From Daucus carota subsp. sativus (lineage: Eukaryota; Streptophyta; Magnoliopsida; Apiales; Apiaceae), in the NCBI RefSeq assembly GCF_001625215.2, contig NC_030383.2:47674380-47738379 (forward strand): DNA of 64,000 nt. Reading direction: 5' to 3'. Under the pieces are notes generated by a model. It was not told where the DNA came from. It saw nothing but the letters and a program-made list of their open reading frames with translations, and did no database searches. Positions 11,747 to 23,400 of the stretch are shown here, piece by piece (the stretch's first letter is position 1; each line of letters opens with the position of its first letter). A program made the translations under genes and the position numbers.

Positions 11747-14003
11747 CTACTGAGCAGCATTGCCCTGAAGAAGACCCTCCCTGATTTGTGAGGCTATGTC
11801 TTTCACTGCACCAGGTCCATGTGGGACAAAAACGGCAGATGACTTTGAAGATGCACCGATTTCCTTCATGGTATCAAAGTATTGAGTCACCAGCACCATG
11901 TCCATGACATCCTTGGCAGAAGTCCCAGGAACATTCTCAGAAAAGGCAAGAACACTGTCACGTAAGCCATCCACAATTGCCTGTCTCTGTCGAGCAATGC
12001 CAAGACCTGACAGGTATTTAGATTCAGCTTCACCTTCAGCTCTCTTGATTTGCAATATCTTTTCTGCTTCAGCCTTTTCATTTGCAGCAACCCTCATTCT
12101 AGAAGCTGTTGATCGACAAAAGAGAAAATTTTAAATGGACAAGCATAAATGAAGACAACTAAAGATTGGCGTTCAATAATAAAACAACAAATTTGCAAAC
12201 ACTTGCAAAGATAACCTAGATAATTAGAATTCAACACAATAGAAGTCCAGTATCATTAAACTTTTTCACAAATGTGAATTAATAACTTTCAGAAAATCTG
12301 CTCTGCAATTAGAAACAATCTTAAGCTTTCCTAGGCTTAAAACTCAAATGGCAAAAAAATATAATGTGGTACAACACACATATTATGCTTAAAAAAATTA
12401 CATTTTCATAAAATCTAATCAATCAATGTAAATATGAAACGCAGGATGATAAACACAATTCAAGTACAAGTTGAATCATGCTCAAATATTTACATTTTAA
12501 GGACGCATACTATCTACTGAAAGTACTCTGAAAACAATGCATCTGTAATATCTGTAGCATTTAAGATAAAAATAAATAAATCTTAATACACATATATTAG
12601 GTATAAAAATACAGGCAAAGAACTGTGTTTTACCAGCATTTATCTCGTTCATGGCCCTCTTCACTTGAGCATCTGGTTCAATGTCCACAATAAGGGTTTG
12701 AACTATCTCAAAGCCATAACCAGACATCGCCTATCAAATGACAGATAAAAGTAATATAAGTAATGCACAGATACGAAATACCTACCACAGCGCAATCATT
12801 ATCATTTATTGAGTTCAAATATATGACTGTACCTTCTCTAGTTCTTCTTCCACGGCCTTAGCAATTTCATTCTTCTGTTCGAAGGCGGAATCCAATAATA
12901 GCTTTGGGACACTAGACCTGATTACTAAAAATTTAATGTACAAATGACAATCAAGTGTTATAACAGGTTTTTAGCACTTTTTCAATATAGTAAAATCAAA
13001 AAGATCGCTGTATATCATAAGCAAAGGGATACTCAATGACACTCCAAATCTACAAGATTCACAGATCTTGAAACATTTACATTAGCTAGCAGTAGAAGAA
13101 GACAGAAGAATGGGAGGATAACCAATCCCCAGTATATTGCCTCAAGAAGATTAAGAAATAAAGAATGACTAAGCAATAATATGTTAAAAGCACAGTAAGC
13201 TCGGTATAAGATTCTTGTATACTATTCCAGAAACCCGTGTTAGGCTCTTAGATAGTGGATGTTTCCATAGCGTCGAGTTCTTATATAAACAATGTAAAAT
13301 TTTATCAAAACATCAGATATTACGAAATCAATGTCAATGCTTATGCAAAAACAGATATTCATGTTAACATAGACATCATACCATCAAATACATAAGCTTG
13401 AATCTGTGATGTAGTGTTTGAAAGCTTATAATAGGCATCAGAAGCTTTCTCTGCCAAAGCACGATACTGAATTGAAGCAACTACAGTAACAAAGACATTA
13501 TCCTGAAAAGATAGTAACAGATGCGGTTAATGTTATATGTTATACAAGTAGAAAGATAAAAAAAATGTGAGATTATTTAATTTATGATCGAACATATAGG
13601 ATAAAATGCAACATTCATGACATAGTCATTCTTAATTTAATTTCTACTTGAATTCTTATATAGAACTCCAAAATTCCCCAGCAGTAAAAGTTCTCTTTTA
13701 TGAATTATAAAATTTAGCTGTTACTCAACACCGTAGACTTCTATGAAATTAAGGCAAATGAAATGTCCACAGCACACTTAATTCAAAAGTTAGAAAAATA
13801 AGTCAGCTGCAGACCTTGGTCTTGGTTTCACAACGAACATTGAGTTGCTGCACACGCAAGGATAATTCTCCTGCTACTTGGTAGCCTAAACACCAAGGTA
13901 GGCAATGACATCCAGGGTCCAACACATCCTCAAACTTACCGAAACGTTCCTTCACAGCAACAGTGGACTGCCCGATTTGAACACAACCAAGTGCTTGACC
14001 CAT
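11747..14003 (-). CDS. HIR1: Hypersensitive-induced response protein (SPFH/band 7)
   Basis: Five exons on the minus strand: 13815-14003, 13382-13502, 12833-12924, 12634-12730, 11747-12105. They join to 285 aa, the usual HIR length. Starts [19 protein letters not shown]; Gly2 and Cys7 fit N-myristoylation and palmitoylation at the plasma membrane. The SPFH/prohibitin domain covers about residues 5-190 ([53 protein letters not shown]). A coiled-coil-prone region ERILQ-like ([21 protein letters not shown]) follows, then the conserved [16 protein letters not shown] and [19 protein letters not shown]. Family role: membrane-microdomain scaffold in hypersensitive cell death and resistance. The 5' UTR probably contains an intron, since a donor-like GTACGTATG occurs on the minus strand near 14915. 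No defects seen. Confidence 0.93.
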
Positions 14004-15078
14004 AGCTAGAACCTTTGATACAACAACAGTTTAAAATGCTAACACAAACTCACACGTGAATTGTTCTATATTAAAAGAAAAACATCATTATCAATCACAT
14101 AAGTATCCTTTCAAAAAAAAAAAAAATCACATAAGTAGAACTTACAGCACAATTCCAGATCACAATTTACTATGTAGAGCAAAGAAACCAAAAATAGCAG
14201 CTCGACACCAACTACAACACTTACTACTCTATTTATATCGCTGTTCATAGTGTTACCATACATACATATATCCACCTAATCACCTACAAATCTCAGCACA
14301 TTGAAAATAATATATTCAAAATTTAGAAAATCTAGTATTCACGAAATCCAAGTCCAACAATCATCCACCAACGTCCTAAACAAAAGAAGACTATGCATAA
14401 TAAAACAGTATCATAAACAAAAACTAGGGCAAGATACAAAAATTTCAGGGAAGCCACAAGTATTCACGAGTAGAAGTAAATTCAATAAAATTCAATAAAC
14501 GTAAACACCACAGTTATATGCAATTATATATCCGGGATTTACAAGTTCTTAACGAAGACTAAGAGCTTATTTCGCATAAATATAAGGTCCAATATGCAAC
14601 AACAACATAGTATAAATATAAATATATCAAAACCCCACATACATAGCTAAAAACACATATCGATCATTAATTAAACCCTAATTAGTCACGAAGACAAGAA
14701 TCAGGAAATATACACACAAAAGCACACATGTTATGCAAGTACATATCGTAACATCAGTGATGTGCGGCGAAGAATTTAATAAACACTAGTAATATATAAC
14801 AACAGCACATAAGACAAACCTAGAATCAGAATATAAAATTGAACAAGAGGACATAGTTAATTGAACAGAGATTAATATAGAAGAGATCACAAAGATATAT
14901 AAAAAGACATACGTACAGTACTAAGCGAGCGGCTGAAGGAGAAAAGACGTGGGCAGAAGAAAGGAATATGACAAAATATAGTTAGAATTTTGTATGTATA
15001 TGAATTAATTAAGAGGAATCACATGGTTTGGGCTTATCCGGGGTGTCTTGATGTTTTTTTTTTACTAAAAATTATCTA
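14004..15078. other. HIR 5' UTR intron and promoter
   Basis: AT-rich, no protein gene. On the minus strand a likely 5' UTR exon lies near 14915-14960 with a GTACGT donor. An acceptor CTAG sits just before the ATG, so most of this stretch would be a leader intron. This is inferred from splice-like words only. Confidence 0.4.
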
Positions 15079-15540
15079 GAGGGGTGTATTCGATTGGGAT
15101 TTCAATAGATTGTTTTTAGTCTGTGGATTTTAATGGATTGTGTCTGATTTTGATTTTGTGCCGATTTTTGGTAAAATGTCGCAGAGTTGATAGGATTTAA
15201 GCACAATGCTTCAAAATCTCATTGATTTTGATGGGATTTCAAAAACTTAAAATACACTGAAGAATTTCACAAAATCCATCATTTTATGAAATGCAAAAAA
15301 ATCCATCAGCATTTGAATACCATCAGATTTTAATGGATTTTAAACAATCCCAATTGAATATCATCGGATTTTAAAGCATAATTTAAAATCCCAATTGAAT
15401 ACCACCAGATTTTGTAGCATAATTTGAAATCCCAATTGAATGCCTCAAGATTTTAATGGATTTCAAACAATCCCAATCGAATACCCTCGGATTTTATAAA
15501 TGCAAAAAATGCTTTAAAATCTCAATCCAATACACCCCTC
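15079..15540. mobile_element. TIR element with internal repeats, Harbinger-like
   Basis: Inverted ends GAGGGGTGTATTCGATTGGG and GAGGGGTGTATTGGATTGAG are flanked by CTA (left) and TTA (right). This is a possible imperfect 3-bp duplication as in PIF/Harbinger elements. The interior repeats AATCCCAATTGAATACCxxCxGATTTT several times from about 15340 to 15500. No transposase. Superfamily uncertain. Confidence 0.6.
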
Positions 15541-16342
15541 TTAGTCATTGAAGTGGGCTTTATCTTTTGACCATGTATTTATATTTATTATTTTTAAAAT
15601 TTTATTTTTTTAAATAAAATTATATAGACAAAATTTTAAAGTATAAAACTTTTTTTAAAAAAAAATGATGATTCTAGGTGCTTGATCAAAATAATTTGAT
15701 ATGTGCTTAAAAAATCAAAGCTGTATATTTTGAACCAGAAGGAATACTTGTCAAATTCTCGGACTCCTTACCTATATTTAGTCTACATGGACAAGATTTG
15801 AGGATTGAGAACAAAAAATACAACTCAAACCCAACTCCCTATCCCTCATTTATTTTAGGTGAGAGAAAGTTCAACCCCATATTTGAGGGATGAAAAAGCA
15901 AATCCCTATATTCTCCATGTCATCACCAGCTCATATATCCTCTTGTTTTTCTGTTATTTACCACTGTAATTTCTCTCTCTATTTCAGTTGCATATGTGAA
16001 TTTGAAATATAGGGGATCAATACAGGGAATACCATTGGAGCAAAATAACTTTTTGATCCCCTATGTTTTAGGTAACCATTACTATTATATAATATTTTAG
16101 GGGTTGAAAATAGGGAATTGCATTGGGGTTGCTCTTGTCTATTTTAAGAAATGTGGGTGGTAGAGCATTTATTTTACTTTATGCAATTTGTTGAATGTCT
16201 ACTTCGTCGTTTCCTTGTAGTGCGTAGACTTGACTTGCTGCTAAATTACCCGATCGAATAGTGAACGGTTGTAATTTGCTGCACGTCTATTTCATCATTT
16301 CGTTATAGGATGTAATTTGATTTATTCTAAATTATTTTTTGA
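15541..16342. other. intergenic, possible degenerate MITE
   Basis: No gene. Around 15780-16135 the words TCCCTAT, CCCCTATG and, at the right, a minus-strand GAGCAACCCCAATGCAATTCC resemble one end of a MITE. A matching left end was not found. Confidence 0.3.
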
Positions 16343-16915
16343 AAAAAAAAATTAATTCAATAATGAAAAACCATACGGCATCTACAAAAACAATCGAGTC
16401 GAACAAACATAAAACAGATCATATCGCTGATTAATCTGATCTTTATAAAGACACAATCAAGCGATTTGTTGAAATTGATATATACACATATAGCCTTCAT
16501 CAAAATTTCATCAAAACCTGTTTGAGCTATCGATCGTAACTGTAATTCCATATAAATCTTTACTACTGAATCAATCCCTTGAAAATCTGGCAGATCTAAC
16601 GTCCTGGACATTGAATCACACCAAAACACACCAAAAAACACACCAAGCTCTCACAAGGAGAGAATAAACAAAACCCAAATAAATTGAGAACAAAACTCAC
16701 CCAAAAAAGATTTTATCAAACAAAAGACAATCTTGAAAGATAGAAATCCTTACATGGAGAGGTGTATTATTGAAAAACAAGAGCAAAACAAAGAATATAA
16801 GTGATTTGGGGCTTTCCACCGGTAAAAACCGATGAAAGCCCCTCACGACGGCTAGGGAAAAAAAAGAAGCTTGAGAGGATTTGTTTTTAGGGTTTTATAT
16901 ATCGTAAAAACATAT
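16343..16915 (-). repeat. dispersed repeat of unknown family, copy 1
   Basis: Aligns by eye with 18536-19102 in the same orientation. Shared words include ACACCAAAACACAC, CTCACAAGGAGAGAA, AAAAAAGATTTTAT, CAGATCTAACG and AAAGCCCC. On the minus strand it holds a 94-codon open frame (16357-16641) with no recognisable domain. That frame is not conserved in copy 2, so it is unlikely to be a gene. A near-perfect hairpin GGGGCTTTC...GAAAGCCCC lies at 16808-16842. A transposable-element leader or decayed gene copy is possible. Confidence 0.55.
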
Positions 16916-17049
16916 TCTTATTTATTCTAAATTATTTGATCAATTTTTCTAATTAATGAGTTATTTGATTTGAATAATAATTTTGAATGATTGGAGTATC
17001 AGGCTGATCAGGTTACTTGAATTTCAAAATGAATGACGTTTATTAATAA

Positions 17050-18449
17050 CTAGTTGAGAAACCGCGCGTTGCGGCGGCATATAAAAATTATATTAATGAT
17101 TCAATATTAATATTTGTAGAATGCAATAATTTTGTGGCTGTCTATAAAAATATATCAATGATTAAAAATTAATATTTGTAGGATAAAATAAATTTTATAT
17201 TACAAAAATCTTGATGTAATATCAATACTAATATATAAAATTGCAAATCTGGACTATAATTCATGGTGAAAAAATAAAAATAAATTTCTACACGTAATTA
17301 ACAATTTAAAACACGACGAATCTTAATTTTATTTGTATTTTTTTTGAAAAGTAATCGTGTTCTTATATTGTCACATTCTTCCAATTTTTTTGGATTGATT
17401 GGGCATAAAAACATCTAACTAAAATCCGTGAGATAGTGGTTTATAACTACCCTTGCTTGTAACAACCTTTATTTTTTAATACTGTATGAACAGTCTTCAC
17501 TTAAAAATTGCTTGAACGGAGAAAACAGATAATGCATGAATAATATTTTCCTGTATACAAAGTAAATCATATAAAAATTAACAACAACAAACATGTCCGG
17601 TGAACAAAACAAATATTATAAAAGAATAACCGACAAACATACATCACTAATAGTTAATTTATTGATATCATCCATCAATATCATGTCAAGACTATATTCT
17701 TCTCCCGTGTTTCGATATGTCGACTCTCACATAGCGGTTTATAACTACTTTTGCTTGCAACAACCTTTATTTTTTTTAATACCGTATAAACAGCCCCCAC
17801 TTATCGTTGCAGAAGAACGACACCACCTAGTTAGAAATCGAGCAAGAGAACTATCACCCGAGAAAGGTAGAGTTGTGGTGGTATTGAGAGAGAGTAGGTT
17901 GTGTTTAAATGATCCAAAACCCTACAACCTATATGGGTATTTATTGGTGCAGAGAGACTTGTGTGCTACTCTTTCCCATAATTAAATAATCTGAAACAGA
18001 ATTAGATAAAAGCTTTCAAGCTACTATATTTCATAAATAATCTGAAACAAAATCAGATTCCGAAATTTGTTCTAAAATAACTGAATCTATAAAAGGTAGT
18101 TCTAATTTTTGATATTTTTCATCCGAAAATTTCAGAAAATTAGAAAAATAGAACGGAGCGATGTGAGAGGCGCCACCTACACGCCCCCGTTTCTCCTTTA
18201 TATAGAAACAAAATCAGATTAAAACTTTCAAGCTACTATATTCCATAAATAATCTGAAACAGAATCAGATTCTGAAACTTCCAAAACTAAAAAAAGGTAA
18301 TTCTAATTTTTGATAAAAACTAAAAAAAGATAATTCTAATTTTTGATATTTTTCATCCAAAAATTCCAGAAAATTAGAAAAATAAAACGGAGCGATGTGA
18401 GAGGCGCCACCTATACGCCCCTCACTTCTCCTTTATATAAGTATATTGA
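17050..18449 (-). mobile_element. non-autonomous Helitron, copy 2
   Basis: Minus-strand element of about 1400 bp. Its 5' TC is at 18449-18448 after an A, and its 3' CTAG is at 17053-17050 before a T. It has the same GC-rich terminal hairpin (CCGCCGCAACGCGCGG) as copy 1. The 5' block with GTGTAGGTGGCGCC occurs twice (near 18170 and 18405). The promoter-like leader seen in copy 1 recurs near 17860-17960. No replicase. Internal divergence from copy 1 is marked while both ends are well conserved. Confidence 0.8.
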
Positions 18450-18535
18450 TTGTTTTAATATATTGGATAATAATAATTTTGGATAATTATATTTTGATCG
18501 TGACACCATCCTGTATAGAATTTAAAAATAATTTA

Positions 18536-19102
18536 TTAAATTAACAAAAAAGATTAAAAAAAATTATTGTAATAATAAAAAATCATATCACACCTAAAAA
18601 ATAATCGAATGGAGCCGAATAAACTTAAAAAGAATCACATCGCTAGTTTCGGAGACACGATCGAACGACGTATTTGAAGTTGATATATGTGCATTGCTTG
18701 GTTTCATCACAAACGGTTTGAGTTATCGACCGTAAATGAAATCTCATATAAATTTTTATCATCGAATCAAGCCTTTAAAATCCAACAGATCTAACGTTTT
18801 GCATTGAAGCACACCAAAACACACAAAAAAAAATAAAAAAATCAAGCACTCACAAGGAGAGAAAAACAAAATCTAAATAAATTGGCAACAGAAATCATCC
18901 AAAAAAGATTTTATTTCACAAATAATACAATCTCAAGAAATAGAAATTCTTATAGGAAGGAATATTATTGAAAAAATAAGAATAAAACAAAGAAAATAAT
19001 TAATTTGAATTGTTTTACCTGTGAAAATCGATAAAAAGCCCCCAACGACAATTAGGAAAAGAAGTAGAAGAGGCTGGGAGATTTTTATTTTTAAGAATTT
19101 GG
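18536..19102 (-). repeat. dispersed repeat of unknown family, copy 2
   Basis: Diverged direct repeat of 16343-16915, lying on the other side of Helitron copy 2. The hairpin and open frame of copy 1 are decayed here. Probably not a gene. Confidence 0.5.
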
Positions 19103-19122
19103 GAAAAATTTTATGAATTACC

Positions 19123-19500
19123 AAATTTTATAATTTGTTATACAATGTGCAATTCTGTCTGTCCCAATTAACTCCGTTAAATTTTTTGGAATATTTGCAT
19201 CTTTCATCTGTCTAACAACTCTCTAGCCTATTTAATATAACATACAATCCCAAAATATCCCAAAATATTATGCAATCCCAAAATATTATGCAATCCTATG
19301 ATATACCCTTATTTTCCTCTTGTTAACACCCATACTAAGATAATGAATTAGGGTTTAGAAGAAGAATTAATGCATAATATTTTGAGATTGCTTACTCTGT
19401 TAAATAAGTTGGAAAGTTGTTAGTGGAACATAAATATGCAAATACCCACATATAATCCAACGGAATGGAATTGCATATTTTATAACGAATTATAAAATTT
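19123..19500. mobile_element. long-TIR foldback-type element
   Basis: The two halves form a long imperfect inverted repeat of about 150 bp each. Left words are AAATTTTATAATTTGTTATA, GGAATATTTGCAT, CTAACAACT and CCCAAAATATTATGC. The right half has their complements in reverse order, down to TATAAAATTT at 19500. Long TIRs suggest a Mutator-type or foldback MITE. A clear target duplication was not found. Confidence 0.5.
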
Positions 19501-19941
19501 AATATTTTCAATTGATCAGTTTTAAACACTAATATAGAAAATGATGTCACAATCAAAATACAATTATACAAAATTATCATGATTGGGATAAATTAAAACT
19601 ATTATTAATTATTAACGTAATTTATTTTGAAATCTAGATAATCTAACATGCGCTAAATGATCTCTCACTTAGAAGTTAGAACCTCTTGGCGCTTTTTAGA
19701 ACATTGTCTCTAGTATTAATCAAAGTCTGTTGGAAATTTGGTGCTAGCTGGCAACAGTGTTGTGAGACTAAATGTTGTGTTTGGTTGGGGTGAATGGAAT
19801 GGAATAGAATGGAATGAGTATAAATAAAAGAAAATAATAGAGTTTAGATGGGAGGACTTTGAAAAAAATGAGTGAGTGCAAATTTTGTTTGATAAGATTT
19901 GAGTTAGAAAATACGTATGATAAGGAATGGAGCATTCCTTC

Positions 19942-20401
19942 TGATATGGGTCAGAAGTAATATTTAATTATTATTAGATATTAAAAGCCCAAGAACACCA
20001 AAGCCCAGTTAAATAGGGCCTGAGGCTCTTAAATATTAATTAATTTCGTAATTAATTAATAGAGGCCCAGTCAGAGGTCCAGTTACAAGTCCGAATTCTA
20101 TAATACATCTGATTCTAGCAGATAAATACTCAGAAGTTCGGATAAACGTCAACAACAAGAGGATAGGAGTTCTATCTTATCTCTTGCTTCGAGGCATACT
20201 TCGATAAGAAGTCTGACACACGGAATCGTACTTCCGTCCCACTTCTGACTCCGAAGCGCCTATATAAAGGGCTCTACCCCTCATAACTAGAACTACGTTT
20301 TGGACTTGATTCTTCCCCACGCAGAAGATACGTAGGCATCTCGCATCGAGACCAGTCCAAAGCACGAATCGCTCACCCCCTTTGTTTTCTATTCTATAAC
20401 A
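19942..20401 (+). repeat. 5' LTR of Tat element
   Basis: 460 bp, TGATATGGG...CTATAACA. It contains a TATA box (CTATATAAAGGGC, around 20259-20271), so transcription is expected to start near 20295. It appears identical to the 3' LTR. Confidence 0.93.
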
Positions 20402-20403
20402 TT

Positions 20404-20421
20404 TGGCGCCGTCTGTGGGAA
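20404..20421 (+). promoter_or_regulatory. primer binding site of Tat element
   Basis: TGGCGCCGT follows the 5' LTR after two bases and matches the complement of the plant tRNA-Asp 3' end. The match weakens after nine bases. Typical of Tat/Athila-type elements. Confidence 0.7.
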
Positions 20422-20431
20422 AACAACAACC

Positions 20432-23400
20432 ATGACGAACCCAACCGGAATACGTTCTGAAATCCATGTTCCACGCAGTCGGACTACCACCGGGGTCTCG
20501 ACTGAGTCAACTCCTGTAACTACTACCCTCCCGCTTGGTACGACCATTGCTCAAACTACTACTCCCCTGACTTTTGGCTCGCTGCCCCCTCTGACTCGAG
20601 TAATTGCAACCGTCACCGACGCCGGCACACATTACTCAACGGTCACTACAACCACCCGTGGAGGCACAAGAGATGACTATGTGCATGTCACTGACTACGA
20701 CTCTTCCGAATCGGAGCAGGAGCATGATACACCCCCTCGAAGAAGGAGAGAAACCGATCATACTCGACACCGTCGACGCCGCCATAGGCAAGAAACTAAT
20801 GAGCCCCGGGGGCCAATAACTTATGAGGAAAGGATCCGGGCCTATGAAGAGGAAATTGCACGGTTAAAAAGAGACCAGGCAAGGATGCAACCCCCAGAAT
20901 CCAGGGATGAAGCCCCTCGTCAAACCGTGATGAATCAAATTCACTTGTTACCAGCAGGCGATCCTGATAACCCGGTTCCCCCTTTTACGCAAGAAATCAT
21001 GGGTGCAAGGATTTCCCGAAAATTCAAGCTCCCAACCATTAAAGCTTACGATGGCACGGGTGATCCCGCTAATCATGTTCGGACCTTCATGAACGCTTTG
21101 TTACTCCAGCCCGTCACTGAAGCAATCAAGTGTCGTGCTTTCCCCCAAACCTTGAGTGGGATGGCCCAACATTGGTATAGTCGCCTACCCCCTAATTCTA
21201 TCTCTTGTTTTGCTGACTTGAGCAGGGCTTTCATAGGACAATTTGTTGGAAGCAAAACACATGCTAAGAGCTCGGCCTCCCTAATGAATTTGCATCAAGG
21301 TAAGAACGAATCACTCCGGGAATATATGAATCGTTTTACCAAAGAAGCCTTGAAGGTCCCAGACCTTGATCAGAAGGTAGCCATGATTGCCCTCCAACAA
21401 GGCACCACTGATGACAATTTTCGCCGATCCCTAGCCAAGAGGGCCCCGGACAATATGAATGATCTACAAGAGAGAGCCGGAAAGTATATAAAGGCGGAGG
21501 AAAGCTTGAGAAAATCCCAGAACAGTCAGGGACCGAATACCAACTTCAAGAAACGTGGTAATGACACGGAGTATAATGCTGAGAATAAGTACTCCCGGAA
21601 GGAAGATGAGGAAAAATCGCCCGCTAAAAAGAAGCTGGGGCCGAGGTTTACTGAGTATGCCAGGCTTAACGCCCCGAGGAGTCAAATCCTGTTGGAAATT
21701 GAGAAGGATGAAAGTGTTAGATGGCCGAAGCCTATAAGGACTGATCCGGAGAAACGTAACAAAGATTTATATTGTCGATTCCACAAAGACACAGGACATA
21801 AGACTGACGATTGCCGGCAGTTGAAGGATGAGATTGAGTTCTTGATCCGAAGAGGCAAGTTATCCAAATTTACCAAGGATGGAGACAAGAATCATCGAGA
21901 CAGTGATAATCGTGGAAGAGACAACGATGACAAAAGAACTCAGCCTCGAGGGCCTGTTATTAATGTTATCTCCGGAGGACCTACGGCTGCAGGCACTTCA
22001 AGCAATTCAAGAAAGGCTTATGCGAGGGAAGTAATGAGTATAGTTGGGGAACCCCCGAAGCGGGCAAAAATTGACTATGCGATGGCGTTCGATAACGTCG
22101 ACCTCGAGAAGGTAAAATTCCCCCATGATGACCCCTTAGTAGTCACGCCAGTGATTGGAAACTCGTCCGTAAAGAGAGTGCTCATCGATAATGGAGCCTC
22201 GGTGGATATTTTGTTCTATGATGCCTATGAAAAGATGGGATACTCCGATAATCAACTTACACCCTCGGACATGCCGATATATGGCTTTAACAATGTGGAA
22301 ACCAAGATTGAAGGCATGATCCAACTCCCTGTAACTATGGGTACCGAACCTAGACAAGCCACATGCATGATAAATTTCTTGGTTGTTAAAGCTTCGTCGA
22401 CCTATAATGCCATCCTTGGAAGGACCGGGATACACGCTTTTAAAGCAATCCCCTCCACTTACCACATGAAGATCAAATTCCCGACTAGGAACGGAATTGG
22501 AGAAGAATTAGGAGATCAGAAAATGGCCCGAAGCTGTTATATTGGGGCATTAAGATCTGGAGGAGCCGGGGGGCAAGTATTACCTATAGAGGACCTTGAT
22601 GTCCGAGAAGAAGAGGAAAGGAGAGGCAAGCCTGCCGAAGATTTGGTTCCAATCCAATTGTATACAGAAGAACCTGAAAAGGTCACTTATGTTGGAGCAT
22701 TACTCCAGGAGGATTTGAAACAAGAGTTTGTCAGGTTCTTGAGGAACAACCGTGATGTTTTCGCTTGGACAGCAGCTGATATGCCAGGTATCGACCCCTC
22801 ATTCATAACACATAAGTTGAATGTAAACCCCGCGAGGAAACCTATTAAACAGAAGAAAAGGAACTTCGCCCCTGAAAGGCAAGAAGCCATTAAACAGGAG
22901 GTCGATAAGTTGTTGGAAGCAGGTTTTATCGAAGAGATACAATTTCCAGAATGGCTGGCGAACCCTGTTATGGTCAAAAAGGCCAATGGAAAATGGAGGA
23001 TGTGTGTAGACTTCACTGATCTGAATGATGCTTGTCCCAAGGATTGTTTTCCTCTTCCAAGGATAGACACGTTAATAGATGCCACCGCTGGACATGAGAT
23101 GCTGAGCTTCATGGATGGCTTCAGCGGATATAATCAGATCCGGATGGACAAGGATGATGTACCCAAGGTATCGTTTATCACTGACTTCGGTGTATTTTGT
23201 TATTTGGTTATGGCCTTTGGACTTAAGAATGCAGGAGCAACGTATCAACGCCTTGCAAACAAGATGTTTAAACATCTGATTGGAAAGACTATGGAGGTAT
23301 ACGTAGACGATATGTTGGTGAAAAGCTTGAGCAAAGCGGATCACCTTGAACACCTTAGAGAGGCCTTTGAAGTCCTGAGGACGCATAAGATGATGTTAAA

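Noticed and set aside
16357..16641. 94-codon minus-strand open frame
   Set aside because: No domain, and the frame is not conserved in the sister repeat at 18536-19102.
17593..17985. 130-codon plus-strand frame
   Set aside because: It lies antisense within Helitron copy 2 and is not conserved in copy 1.
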